Shown piece by piece: positions 16,901-24,291 of a DNA stretch of 64,000 bases. The stretch's first letter is position 1, and every line of letters begins with the position of its first letter. The DNA is taken from assembly GCF_015624425.1 (NCBI RefSeq), contig NZ_CP049919.1, positions 5,890,001-5,954,000 of the forward strand, written 5' to 3'. Below the pieces are notes generated by a model that had not been told where the DNA came from, searched no databases, and saw only the letters and a program-made list of their open reading frames with translations. The stretch is from Roseateles sp. DAIF2. Its GTDB lineage: Bacteria; Pseudomonadota; Gammaproteobacteria; Burkholderiales; Burkholderiaceae_C. Both the position numbers and the translations under genes were made by a program.

Positions 16901-17044
16901 GCCATGTATGCCGTCAAGGCGCGTGGCCGCGACGGCTATCTGGGCGCCGTGCGGGTGGACGGCCTGGCGCCGCAGGCGCTGTCGCGCGACTGGAGCCTCT
17001 GGCAGGACGAGCCGCGCCTGACCCTGCAGCGCAGCGCGGCCTGA
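13979..17044 (+). CDS. membrane diguanylate cyclase with seven-bladed sensor propellers
   Basis: The 1021-residue protein has a signal peptide, about 14 two-component-regulator propeller repeats (recurring DG.(L/V)W(V/L)G patterns, residues about 50-650), a Y_Y_Y domain (RISALRVNGQPYP to RYVLQLRA, about 650-740), one membrane helix (about 757-783) and a C-terminal GGDEF domain. The signature is WGGEEVL, with an RxxD inhibitory site (RETD) five residues before it, so an active, feedback-inhibited c-di-GMP synthase is expected. The periplasmic part would sense a ligand, as in hybrid systems for carbohydrate detection. The start follows a TACAAT-like -10 box (13966-13971) by about 7 bases, suggesting a leaderless or short-leader message. 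Confidence 0.9.
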   Translation: MRLPSRGGLALLFLSIGAAAAPPGPAAGTLEAQFRSIAVPQNTVPAVAQDSAGFIWVATSRGLTRYDGYRLRPIEQAGHNAAQRNLGWVRALAAGRDGRMWIGTEFLGLMAYDPAQDRVESHGSARGGAEPHAPIRALAEDAQGRVWLGTMGQGLQRYNPSTRRFEPQDLRWQGEPEPRVLALQVGRDGSVWAGHWRGLARWRDGRWVGLALPPQPVLALTETRDGRLWLGTQDGRVGVVETAADGQDGVRWVQRLGVPIQALAEAADGRLWVGGKTSLWWLDPASGRIEARLRHDPRHATGLAGNDISALLRDRSGAMWVSGYGLGLQRHQQHPALAVRGPDDDPAGPLAEADVRALLTLRGSGEVLAPTQTGLVVRLDGRPDGALRTLGVWPRERRSIVESLAEAADGSLWMVAAGRLEHRAANGRLLRDWPLDGGRAQRLLLRADGEVWLGMQEGLYRLPGATAAALQRVALAGGAPLHGGIYALLEAPGGELWVGGQRGLFRERPGGLEAVAQAPDETLGSPIVMGLLHGRDGSLWVDTPASGLHRLRGWDGAGRARFDRIGERLGMEGVFGGNLHEDARGRIWSQLHVYDPASDRAEAFGAAEGAAFGSFWFFASTALPDGALLFGGSRGLLRIRPEAYALSEAAPPLRISALRVNGQPYPPGPQASLRLPAGSRTLGVEFAALDYADPARLRYQYRLQGLDNDWTSTDASARSPSFGPLKPGRYVLQLRAAPPQAVAGNTAQLELPVELLPAWWQTLWAQAAALGLALLAVWGWVRWRTRVLRRRETELQALVDARTAELREASLTDALTGLRNRRYLELRLEDDLRLCLRRFETPEEPGLPGPDSDLVLMLLDLDHFKRINDAHGHAAGDAVLVQLAARLRRVFRETDSLVRWGGEEVLVLVRDTSRDGAAELAERVCAAVREQPFEISPDRPLLEVTVSIGFVAFPLDPQRPRAWDWAACLGLADAAMYAVKARGRDGYLGAVRVDGLAPQALSRDWSLWQDEPRLTLQRSAA

Positions 17045-17050
17045 CGCGCC

Positions 17051-18790
17051 TCAGGCCGCGGCGCCCGGATTCCCCGCCGCGCCCACCAGCGCCGGGTTGT
17101 TGAGCCGGCGCGGCGCAACCTTGCCGCCCGGGCTGGCCGTCAGCCAGCTCTCGACCAGCTCCCAGACCGGCTTGCTGCCGGCCTTGGCGGCTTCTTCCGA
17201 GACCGGCGCCCAGCCGGCCACCTTATAGGTCTTGCCGGCCTCGATCGGCTTGCCATTCGGCAGGCGCATCTGGTCGATGCGCGCGCCCATCTTCGCCTCG
17301 GGCGTGCAGCGGTAGCTCAGGCCGCCGACACGCACCATGTCGCCGCCCTGCTGGTAGTAGGGGTCGGGGTTGAAGAGGTTGTCCGCCACGTCCTCCAGCA
17401 CCGTTTTGATCATCTCGCCGCTCATGTCGGTGAGCGTGGTGTGCGGGTAGGTGATCGCGGTCTGGTCCATCAGGAACTCGCGCGTGATGGTCTGGCCCGG
17501 CAGCAGGGTCGTGCCCCAGCGGAAACCGGGCGAGAAGGCGACCTCCGCGCCCTGCACCTGCATCAGCGCGTCGCACAGCAGCTGGTCCCAGGAGCCGTTG
17601 AAATTGCCGCGGCGGTACAGCAGGCCCTCGGTGACGGCCAGCGGCTCGGCCAGCTTGGCGGCATAAGGTGCGCGCAGCTGGGTGATCAGCGCCTGCATCT
17701 CGGCGTCGGCCGGCAGCAGGTTGGCAAACACCGGCAGCAGGCGGTACTTGAACTCGGCCGCACGGCCGTTCAACACCCGCACATCCAGCACGCCGAGGAA
17801 CTTGCCGTTGCTGCCGGCGTTGGTCACCAGGGTCTGGCCGCCGCGGTTCTTCACCGCCACCGGCACTGGCACGCCGTCATGGGTGTGGCCGCCGAGGATC
17901 GCGTCCAGGCCGCTGACCTTGGAGGCCAGCTTCAGGTCCACGTCCATGCCGTTGTGGCTCAGCAGCACGACCAGTTGCGCGCCCTTGGCCCGCACCGCGT
18001 CGATCTGCTGCTGCAGCTCCTGCTCGCGGATGCCGAAGCTCCAGTCCGGCACCATGTAGCGCGGGTTGGCGATCGGCGTGTAGGGAAAGGCCTGGCCGAT
18101 GATCGCGACCGGCACGCCGTTGATTTCGCGCAAACTGTAGGGCGCGAACACATCGTCGCCGAAGTCCTGGGTCTTGACGTTGTGGGCGACGAAGTCGAGC
18201 CGGCCCTTGAAGTCACCCGCGAGAATCTCCTGCACGCGCTGCTGGCCATAGGTGAACTCCCAGTGGCCGGTCATCACGTCGACGCCCAGCAGCTTGCAGG
18301 CCTCGACCATGTCCTGCGCGTTGGTCCACAGCGCGGTGGCCGAGCCCTGCCAGGTGTCGCCGCCGTCCAGCAGCAGCGCGCCCGGGCGGCTGGCCTTCAG
18401 GCGCTTGACCAGGGTAGCCAGGTGCGCAAAGCCGCCGACCTTGCCGTAGCGGCGCGCGGCGCGCTCGAAGTCCAGATAGCTGAAGGCATGGGCCTCGGCC
18501 GTGCCGGGGCGGATGCCGGCCGCCTTCAGCAAATGCTCGCCGACCAGATGCGGCAACTGGCCCTTCTGTTCACCGAAGCCCAGGTTGACGCTGGGCTCGC
18601 GGAAATGGATGGGCAGCAGCTGCGCATGGCAATCGGTCATGTGCAGCAGCGACACCGCGCCGGGCCCCTTGAACGGGGCGGGCAGCTCGTAGGGCGAGGC
18701 CGCGGCCGCATGGGCCTGGCGCCCGAGGCCGAAACCGGCCACCGAGGCGGCGCCCAGCAGCTGGACGAATTCGCGTTTGCTGAGATTCAT
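17051..18790 (-). CDS. soxB: thiosulfohydrolase SoxB
   Basis: SoxB is the dimanganese enzyme that releases sulfate by hydrolysis from the SoxY-bound cysteine S-thiosulfonate. The 579-residue protein belongs to the 5'-nucleotidase/metallophosphatase fold, with metal-binding motifs DCHAQLLP, DGGDTWQGS, GHWEFTYG and GGHTHDG and the C-terminal nucleotidase domain ending near ESWLTASPGGK. The N-terminus SKREFVQLLGAA resembles a Tat signal with Lys-Arg in place of Arg-Arg, so export in folded form is likely. It is the last gene of the leftward sox operon and is convergent with the large diguanylate cyclase gene, 6 bases apart. Confidence 0.95.
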   Translation of the reverse strand: MNLSKREFVQLLGAASVAGFGLGRQAHAAAASPYELPAPFKGPGAVSLLHMTDCHAQLLPIHFREPSVNLGFGEQKGQLPHLVGEHLLKAAGIRPGTAEAHAFSYLDFERAARRYGKVGGFAHLATLVKRLKASRPGALLLDGGDTWQGSATALWTNAQDMVEACKLLGVDVMTGHWEFTYGQQRVQEILAGDFKGRLDFVAHNVKTQDFGDDVFAPYSLREINGVPVAIIGQAFPYTPIANPRYMVPDWSFGIREQELQQQIDAVRAKGAQLVVLLSHNGMDVDLKLASKVSGLDAILGGHTHDGVPVPVAVKNRGGQTLVTNAGSNGKFLGVLDVRVLNGRAAEFKYRLLPVFANLLPADAEMQALITQLRAPYAAKLAEPLAVTEGLLYRRGNFNGSWDQLLCDALMQVQGAEVAFSPGFRWGTTLLPGQTITREFLMDQTAITYPHTTLTDMSGEMIKTVLEDVADNLFNPDPYYQQGGDMVRVGGLSYRCTPEAKMGARIDQMRLPNGKPIEAGKTYKVAGWAPVSEEAAKAGSKPVWELVESWLTASPGGKVAPRRLNNPALVGAAGNPGAAA

Positions 18791-18841
18791 GAGGGCAAGG
18801 CTCCGCCGGCCCCGCGGGGCCGCTGGTGATTCGGGCTCGGT

Positions 18842-19519
18842 CTACTGAGCGTTGACGGGGGACTTGGGATCGAGCAGCAAGGCCATGATGTCGCGCACCT
18901 GGGCCTCGTTCAGCACCCCGGCATGGCCGAAGCGCGGCATGCCGGAGCAGGCGTTGTAGGCCTTGGCGTTCCAGATCTTGCCCCAGGTGTACTGCACGAT
19001 CGCGGCGCTCTCCGGCGCGGCCGGGTTGCTGACACCGCGCAGCTTGCCGTACTGGTAGAGGCTGGGGCCGATGGTGCCGAAGCTGATCTCGGCCTTGCTG
19101 ATCTGGTGGCAGTTGTAGCAGTTGCCGCCGCTGGGGCTGCCCGCTGCATCGGTCCAGGTCATGCCGCGGCCGTTCTGCGCCAGCTTCTCGCCCTCGCGCC
19201 AGTCGCCCAGGTACTGGCCGTTGGCCGGCCATTTGACCGTGGCCAGCTGCTCGGACTCGATGCGCTTGGTCGTGGCCTCGTCGGGCTGCTGCTCGCTGGA
19301 GCAGGCCTGCTGCGCCAGGTCCTGCTCGATGCGGTCCAGCTTGGCGATGCCCTGCTCGCGGAACGAGGCCCTGACCATCGCGCGGGCCTCGGCGTCGAGC
19401 TCGGCGTCGCTGGGCAGGCTGGCGCAGCCCACCAGCACCGCGGCCAGGGTGCCGAAGCCGCCGATCAGGGCCAGGCTCTTGCGATTGAATGACTGCTTCG
19501 TCGTCATCGTCTTCTTCAT
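18842..19519 (-). CDS. soxX: sulfur oxidation c-type cytochrome SoxX
   Basis: SoxX pairs with SoxA to form the cytochrome that oxidatively links thiosulfate to SoxY. The 225-residue protein has the haem site NCYNCHQ and a likely axial Met in CSGMPRFG. The start at 19519 is backed by a GGAGG ribosome binding site. The N-terminus MKKTMTTKQSFNRKSLALIG leads to LAAVLVGCASLP, a good lipobox with Cys32, so this SoxX seems to be a lipoprotein, which is not the case for the classic Paracoccus protein. It also has a long insert between lipobox and haem, as in other betaproteobacterial SoxX. It lies 13 bases after soxA. Confidence 0.92.
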   Translation of the reverse strand: MKKTMTTKQSFNRKSLALIGGFGTLAAVLVGCASLPSDAELDAEARAMVRASFREQGIAKLDRIEQDLAQQACSSEQQPDEATTKRIESEQLATVKWPANGQYLGDWREGEKLAQNGRGMTWTDAAGSPSGGNCYNCHQISKAEISFGTIGPSLYQYGKLRGVSNPAAPESAAIVQYTWGKIWNAKAYNACSGMPRFGHAGVLNEAQVRDIMALLLDPKSPVNAQ

Positions 19520-19532
19520 CACGGCCTCCCGC

Positions 19533-20345
19533 TCAACGCTTGATGGAGGGCGCGATCGAGACCGAGCCCTTGCTGTTGACACCCATATAGGTGGCCAGCG
19601 CCACCGTCACGTCCGAGGCATAGCCCGGGAAGGGGAAACGCTGCTGGCGGAAGCAGTCGTTCAGGCGCCGCTGCATGCCCCAGAGCTCGCCGCTGGAGAC
19701 GCGGTAGGCCGGCCAGGCCGCGAAGCCGACGCCGTCGCCCGGGTTCTTGGTCAGGTTGGGCAGGTCCTGCAGGCGGATGCGCTTGCCCTCCTCGCTGTGG
19801 CAGGAGGCGCAGGCGAAGTCGTAGGGGCCGCCACGGAAGAAGAACAGGCGCTTGCCGACCGCGTACATCTTCTGCTCCTGCGGGTGCGACTGCGGCAGGT
19901 TGAACTTCAGGCCGCGCGACTCGGCCGAGATCCAGGCCACCAGGCCTTCCAGGTTCTTCTGCTCGTCGCGGCCGAAGGCCGTGGCGGCGATCTGCTTGGC
20001 ATCCAGACCCTGCAGGGTCTCCATACAGCTCAGCAGGCGGGATTCGAGGTCCTGCACCCGGCCGGTGTCGGCGAAGTAGCGCGGCAGCTCGACGAACACG
20101 CCCTTGACCACGCCCGGCCCCTTGCCGAGATCGCAGCGCTCCAGCGAGGCGTTCTTCGGGCCGCGCCTGGTCTTCCACAGCTCCTCGCCCTTGGCCTCGA
20201 ACAACTCGGCCGGATTGCCGTCGGCCAGCATCGCGCGGTACTGCGCGATCGCGTCGGCCGACGACGATGAACTCTGCTGCGCCTGGACCTGCAGGGTGCA
20301 CAGGCTTCCCAGCGCACAGGCGATCGCAAACTTGTTCATCAGCAT
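19533..20345 (-). CDS. soxA: L-cysteine S-thiosulfotransferase subunit SoxA
   Basis: The 270-residue periplasmic cytochrome carries a signal peptide (cleavage after LQVQA), one haem c motif (CASCH, in FACASCHSEEGKRIRL) and the family's catalytic-Cys region RRLNDCFRQQRFPFPG. The first haem of diheme SoxA proteins is absent, with only CDLGKG and SCME cysteines in that part, so this is the monohaem type. The start is supported by a purine-rich GGAGACA before the ATG. Together with SoxX it forms a disulfide bond between thiosulfate and the SoxY carrier cysteine. A palindromic repeat separates it from soxZ upstream, which is unusual within the operon. Confidence 0.93.
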   Translation of the reverse strand: MLMNKFAIACALGSLCTLQVQAQQSSSSSADAIAQYRAMLADGNPAELFEAKGEELWKTRRGPKNASLERCDLGKGPGVVKGVFVELPRYFADTGRVQDLESRLLSCMETLQGLDAKQIAATAFGRDEQKNLEGLVAWISAESRGLKFNLPQSHPQEQKMYAVGKRLFFFRGGPYDFACASCHSEEGKRIRLQDLPNLTKNPGDGVGFAAWPAYRVSSGELWGMQRRLNDCFRQQRFPFPGYASDVTVALATYMGVNSKGSVSIAPSIKR

Positions 20346-20401
20346 GCTTGTCTCCTTCTTATGCAGCGGGTCTCTTCCGCTTTTCCGAGCAGAAGCCCGA
20401 G

Positions 20402-20467
20402 GATCCGGCTTTGCCGGGCCTACGGGCTTGCCCCCTTGAGGGGGCGCGCGAAGCGCGTAGGGGGTGG
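20402..20467. repeat. 66-bp palindromic repeat, copy 1 (in the sox operon)
   Basis: This 66-base element is matched almost exactly by the one at 25343-25408. The 37-base right part is identical in both, beginning CCCCCTTGAGGGGG (a 5-bp stem with TTGA loop) and continuing with CGCGCGAAGCGCG (a second small hairpin) and AGGGGGTGG. The left part shares GATCCGGCT.TGCCGGG. It begins 8 bases after the soxZ stop codon and fills most of the soxZ-soxA spacer, where it could shape message stability or partial termination. Confidence 0.85.
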
Positions 20468-20475
20468 TCCGTCCC

Positions 20476-20787
20476 TCAGGCCACGGTGGCTTCGTCGGTC
20501 CGCTTGTCGCCCTTGTTGTCGACCCAGGTCACGCTGATCTTGTCGCCGGCCTTGGCGCCCTTGACGGTGAACTGCAGGAAGGGGTTCTTCGAGATCGCCG
20601 GGCCCCATTGGGCGCTCAGCACCGGCTTGCCGTTCAGGGCCGCGTTCACCTCGGTGATATGCCAGGCCGGGATGGTCTTGCCGGCCGCGTCCTTGCGCTG
20701 GCCGGTTTCCATCTCGTGGCTCATCAGCACGCGCACCACCGCGTTGCCACCTTGCGCCTGGGCGCGAATACGCATCGGATCTGCCAT
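20476..20787 (-). CDS. soxZ: thiosulfate oxidation carrier complex protein SoxZ
   Basis: The 103-residue protein forms the SoxYZ heterodimer, on whose SoxY swinging arm the sulfur substrate is carried between the Sox enzymes. It begins MADPMRIRAQAQGG and has the SoxZ features VRVLMSHEMETGQRKDAAGKTIPAWHI and VKGAKAGDKISVTW. It lacks a signal peptide, as expected, since SoxZ is exported together with Tat-dependent SoxY. The length is normal. It follows soxY after 21 bases with a good ribosome binding site (AGGAGATAG). Confidence 0.95.
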   Translation of the reverse strand: MADPMRIRAQAQGGNAVVRVLMSHEMETGQRKDAAGKTIPAWHITEVNAALNGKPVLSAQWGPAISKNPFLQFTVKGAKAGDKISVTWVDNKGDKRTDEATVA

Positions 20788-20808
20788 TGCTATCTCCTAG
20801 TTTCCTTA

Positions 20809-21276
20809 TCAGCCGCCACAACCGCCAAGCGTGACCTTGACTTCCTTCTGGGCGAACAGCACCTTGTTGTCGCCGGTGATCGCCACCGCATAGACATTCG
20901 AGGTCTGGCCCATCTTCACGCGGGTGCTCATGTTCGGCTCCACCGCATCGCTGACCTCGAACACGCCGGCCAGGATGTTGGGGTTCTTCTCGACCAGCAG
21001 CAGCAGGCGCTTGACGCCCGCGGCGCTGCTCGCCACGCCCAGCGGCACGACGGCGCCGTTCTCGGCGATGTCCGGGCCGGTCAGCGTGACCTCCTTGCTC
21101 TCCACCGGCTTGCTGGAAAGGCCCAGGGCCTTCAGCAGCTCGTCCATGGTCTTGGCGTCAAAGGCGCCACGGTTGACGGCCTGTTGCGCCTGCGCGGCGG
21201 CGGGTAGCAGCCCGGCGCCGGCCAGCAGGCCCGCCACCACGGCGCTGTGTTGAATCATCTCTCGGCGGTTTTGCAT
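20809..21276 (-). CDS. soxY: thiosulfate oxidation carrier protein SoxY
   Basis: SoxY covalently carries the sulfur substrate on the cysteine of its flexible C-terminus. The 155-residue protein ends in TLGGCGG, exactly the conserved swinging-arm sequence, with the carrier Cys two residues before the end. The N-terminus NRREMIQHSAVVAGLLAGAGLLPAAAQA is a twin-arginine-type signal, so the SoxYZ dimer should be exported folded. The ATG was chosen where the Tat signal begins; upstream methionines (MMMM) lie in the spacer to soxD. The spacer of 89 bases has no palindrome. Confidence 0.95.
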   Translation of the reverse strand: MQNRREMIQHSAVVAGLLAGAGLLPAAAQAQQAVNRGAFDAKTMDELLKALGLSSKPVESKEVTLTGPDIAENGAVVPLGVASSAAGVKRLLLLVEKNPNILAGVFEVSDAVEPNMSTRVKMGQTSNVYAVAITGDNKVLFAQKEVKVTLGGCGG

Positions 21277-21365
21277 GGCTAGCGTCTCCTTCATCATCAT
21301 CATCGTCGTCGTCTGACTGGCTATTGTCGATCGGGGGATCATCTCCGGCCGGCGGCTTGTGCGCA

Positions 21366-22415
21366 TCATGGTTTGGCGGCGCCCTCGGCCAGCCAGTCCA
21401 CGATGGCCTTCAGGTCGGCCTCCGGCAGGTGGGCCTGGGGCGGCATCGGGATCGGGCCCCAGACGCCGGTGCTGCCGTTCTTCAGCCGGCCCGTCAGGTA
21501 GTCGCGCGCATCGGCGCGGTCCTTGTACTTGGCCGCCACCTCGCGCAGCGAGGGGCCGACCACCTTGCTGTCCACCTGGTGGCAGGCCAGGCAGGCATGC
21601 TGCTGCAGCAGGGTCGAGACCGCCACGGCCGGCTTGGCCACCGCGGCGGCGACAGGAGCGGCCTTGCCGCTGGTGTCCTGGCCGCGCTGCGGGCCGACCA
21701 GGCGCTGCTGCTGGGCCAGGTTGCCATGGGCATTGCGCGCGAAGTCCGGCAGGTAGGAGGCGATCTTCGGTTCGGTCTGGCAGTTCGTCATGCAGGAGGA
21801 CCCCTGCGCGTCGGGCTTTTTCTGCACCCGCGAGCCATCGGGCCACATCGCATGGCTGCGGGTCTTGCCCAGGCGGTTCGGCAGGCGCTGCTGCACCTGG
21901 GCGATGTTCTTGTCGGACAGCTCGCCGTCGCCGGGCAGCACATCGGCCAGCGACAGCAGATAGGCCGTCACCGCATAGACCTCGTCGGGCTGCAGGCTCT
22001 TCGGCGCGGTCCAGGGCATCGCGCGGTTGATGTAGTCCCAGAGGGTGGAGATCTCCGAGACCTTCATCATCGTGCTGCGGCCCGGGAAGCTGTTGTCGCG
22101 CAGGCTGGCGACGCGGCCGGTCCGGATGTCCTCCTTGGTCGTGCCGCCGACCAGCGGGCTGAACACCTCGTTGGACTCGCCGAACACGCCATGGCAGCCG
22201 GCGCATTTGGCCTCCCAGACATCCTGGCCCTGGGCCACGGTGCCGCGCCCGGGCGGCAGGCCCTTGAAGTCGGGGCGCACATCGATGTCCCAGGCCTTCA
22301 GCTCGGCGGGCGTGGCCGTGCGGCCGATGCCCTCGAACTTCTGCCCCTGGGCCGCGGCCGCGCCGGCGCCCAGCAGCAGCGCGGCGACAAGCAGGAACTT
22401 AGGAGAGCTGGACAT
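21366..22415 (-). CDS. soxD: sulfite (sulfane) dehydrogenase cytochrome subunit SoxD
   Basis: The 349-residue diheme cytochrome c accepts electrons from the molybdenum subunit SoxC. It has a signal peptide (AALLLGAGAAAA), a first haem site CAGCH (in AKCAGCHGVFGE) and a second CLACH (in QHACLACHQVDSK) in separate cytochrome domains, joined by a proline- and alanine-rich linker. SoxCD removes six electrons from the SoxY-bound sulfane, so its presence predicts complete thiosulfate oxidation to sulfate without sulfur globules. It overlaps soxC by 17 bases. Confidence 0.92.
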   Translation of the reverse strand: MSSSPKFLLVAALLLGAGAAAAQGQKFEGIGRTATPAELKAWDIDVRPDFKGLPPGRGTVAQGQDVWEAKCAGCHGVFGESNEVFSPLVGGTTKEDIRTGRVASLRDNSFPGRSTMMKVSEISTLWDYINRAMPWTAPKSLQPDEVYAVTAYLLSLADVLPGDGELSDKNIAQVQQRLPNRLGKTRSHAMWPDGSRVQKKPDAQGSSCMTNCQTEPKIASYLPDFARNAHGNLAQQQRLVGPQRGQDTSGKAAPVAAAVAKPAVAVSTLLQQHACLACHQVDSKVVGPSLREVAAKYKDRADARDYLTGRLKNGSTGVWGPIPMPPQAHLPEADLKAIVDWLAEGAAKP

Positions 22416-23760
22416 TTTTCACCTCGCCGCTCTCCTGCACCAGCCAGGTCTGCACCGCGTTGTTGTGATAGATCGAGCGCCGGCCGCGCACCGCGCGCAG
22501 CTGGCCGTAGTTGGGCTGCACATGGCCGCTCTCGTCGGTGGCACGGCTCAGCACCAGGGCCGGCTTGCCGTCCCAGCGCCAGTCGAGGTTGAAGCGGGTC
22601 AGGCATTTGTCCATCACCGGCCCTTGCAGCCGCGCGGGCCGCCAGTTGCGGCCGCCGTCGACCGAGACGTCGACCTTGGCGATCTTGCCGCGGCCCGACC
22701 AGGCCAGGCCGCTGATGTTGTAGAAGCCCTTGTCCAGCAAAACCTGGCCCCCGCTGGGCGTCGTCACCACGCTCTTGACCTCCTGGGTCGAGGTGTACTC
22801 GCGGTGCTGGCCGTCGGGCATCAGGTCGATGTAGTGGATGTTCTCGTCCTTGGCCGCCCAGGGCTGGTCGCCCACTTCGATGCGGCGCAGGTACTTGACC
22901 CAGCTGACGCCCTGCACGCCGGGCACCACCAGGCGCAGCGGGTAGCCGTTCTCGGGCCGCAGCATCTCGCCGTTCTGGCCATAGGCCAGCAGCACCTCGC
23001 CGCGCTGCACCAGCTCCATCGGGAGGGTGCGGGTCATCGAGGAGCCGTCGGCGCCCTCGGCCAGCACGAAGCGGGCGCGCTTCAGGTCGACGCCGCACAT
23101 CTCGAGCACATCGATCAGGCGCACGCCGGTGAACTCGCTGCAGCTCAGCATGCCATGCGTGTACTGCACGGTCGGCACCGCCACATTGCCCCATTCCATG
23201 CCGGTGTTGGCGCCGCATTCGATGAAGTGAAAGCGCGAGACGCTGGGCAGGCGCATCAGCTCGTCCATCGTGAACACCATCGGCCGCTTCAGCATCTTTT
23301 CGTCCGAGCCATTGACCATCAGCCGATGCTGGCTGGGATCGATGTCCCACCAGCCCTGGTGATGGCGCTCGAAATGCAGGCCGCTGGGCGTGACGATGCC
23401 GAACAGGCCTTGCAGCGGCGCGAAGGACACCGAGGCCTGGCGCGTCTGCGTCAGGCCCGGGCTCTGGCGGCGCTGCAGATTGGCCTCGAACTTGGACGGC
23501 TTGCCGTAGCCCTCCAGCGCCACCGGCTGACCGAGGCTCAGCGAATGCGGCGGCAGGCTCAGGATCTGGCTCTCGCCCGCGCCGACCTCGGCGCGCGCCG
23601 CGCCACCGGCCAGCGCCGCGCCGGCCGCCGTCGCGAAGGCGCCGCGCAGGAAGCGCCGGCGCGCGTCGGGCGAGCGCTGCTCGGCCAGCGCGCGGGTGTC
23701 GATGAAGTTCTCGGGCGCGCGCTGCAGGCGGCCCGGATGAAGGGAGTCGTGATCGCTCAT
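22399..23760 (-). CDS. soxC: sulfane dehydrogenase molybdenum subunit SoxC
   Basis: The 453-residue molybdopterin protein of the sulfite-oxidase fold has a Tat signal (RRRFLRGAFATAAGAALAGGAARA). The active-site cysteine lies in FHFIECGANTG, matching the molybdenum-ligating Cys of sulfite oxidases, and the SGLAWSGRGKIAKVDVSVDGGRNW block is the dimerisation domain signature. With SoxD it oxidises the SoxY-bound sulfane. It is the first structural gene after the regulator soxR and lies 13 bases from it. Confidence 0.94.
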   Translation of the reverse strand: MSDHDSLHPGRLQRAPENFIDTRALAEQRSPDARRRFLRGAFATAAGAALAGGAARAEVGAGESQILSLPPHSLSLGQPVALEGYGKPSKFEANLQRRQSPGLTQTRQASVSFAPLQGLFGIVTPSGLHFERHHQGWWDIDPSQHRLMVNGSDEKMLKRPMVFTMDELMRLPSVSRFHFIECGANTGMEWGNVAVPTVQYTHGMLSCSEFTGVRLIDVLEMCGVDLKRARFVLAEGADGSSMTRTLPMELVQRGEVLLAYGQNGEMLRPENGYPLRLVVPGVQGVSWVKYLRRIEVGDQPWAAKDENIHYIDLMPDGQHREYTSTQEVKSVVTTPSGGQVLLDKGFYNISGLAWSGRGKIAKVDVSVDGGRNWRPARLQGPVMDKCLTRFNLDWRWDGKPALVLSRATDESGHVQPNYGQLRAVRGRRSIYHNNAVQTWLVQESGEVKNVQLS

Positions 23761-23773
23761 CGTGGTCGCTCCC

Positions 23774-24154
23774 TCAGCCGCGCGGCGCCAGCAGGCGCTC
23801 GGTGGGCGCCAGCGCGCCGGGATCGTCCATCTCGATCGCGATCTGGGTGCAGACCGCGCGGCACAGGGCCACCGCGCGTTCGTTCTGCACCCGGTAATAG
23901 ATCTGCACGCCCTCGCGGCGCTTGGCCAGGATGCCGGAGCGGTAGAGCTGGGCCAGGTGCTGCGACATGTTCGGCTGGGTGGTCGCCAGCTCGATCACCA
24001 GCTGACCGACGGTCTTCTCGCCCTGGCACAGGGCGCTGATGATCTTCAGCCGCAGCGGCGTGGACATCAAGCCGAACAGCTCGGCGGCGATCTCGTAGAC
24101 CCGGTCGGCCTCGCCGGCCGCCGCCGGCCTAGCGTCTTGTTGGACTGTCTCCAT
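23774..24154 (-). CDS. soxR: ArsR-family sulfur-responsive repressor (SoxR/BigR-like)
   Basis: The 126-residue protein is a winged-helix ArsR/SmtB repressor (LMSTPLRLKIISALCQGEKTVGQLVIELATTQPNMSQHLAQLYRSGILAKRREGVQIYY region). It has no metal-site histidine pair but has Cys43 and Cys98/Cys102. In the SoxR/SqrR/BigR subgroup two cysteines at equivalent places form a persulfide or polysulfide bridge that releases DNA. It heads the sox operon and has an imperfect palindrome overlapping its own start codon. Autoregulation is therefore likely. This is not the redox-sensing SoxR of E. coli. Confidence 0.88.
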   Translation of the reverse strand: METVQQDARPAAAGEADRVYEIAAELFGLMSTPLRLKIISALCQGEKTVGQLVIELATTQPNMSQHLAQLYRSGILAKRREGVQIYYRVQNERAVALCRAVCTQIAIEMDDPGALAPTERLLAPRG

Positions 24155-24182
24155 TGCTTCTTATCAAAATATAAGCAAATAC
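24154..24182 (-). promoter_or_regulatory. palindromic operator at the sox operon promoter
   Basis: Two nested inverted repeats overlap the soxR start: outer TTGCTT (24154-24159) with AAGCAA (24173-24178), inner CTTAT (24160-24164) with ATAAG (24171-24175). The AT-rich patch is out of character with the region. The right flank holds ATAAGCAAATAC (24171-24182), which recurs exactly, in inverted orientation, upstream of the cys operon. It fits an ArsR-type operator with autoregulation, and possibly a second factor. Confidence 0.65.
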
Positions 24183-24260
24183 TAATTTAAGGCATGACCC
24201 CGGCTCGCGGCCCCGGGCATACCCTGTGATCGCGGCCCGCTGCGCGCCAGGCGCCCCGGG

Positions 24261-24273
24261 GCACAATTTGTGC
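24261..24273 (+). promoter_or_regulatory. palindrome GCACAATTTGTGC upstream of a diguanylate cyclase gene
   Basis: A perfect 6-bp inverted repeat around a central T lies 18 bases before the chosen GTG start. It overlaps CACAAT, a possible -10 box, so it could be an operator. The same CAATTT stretch precedes the start of the other diguanylate cyclase gene near 13970. Confidence 0.4.
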
Positions 24274-24291
24274 AAACTTCGCCCGCACGCC

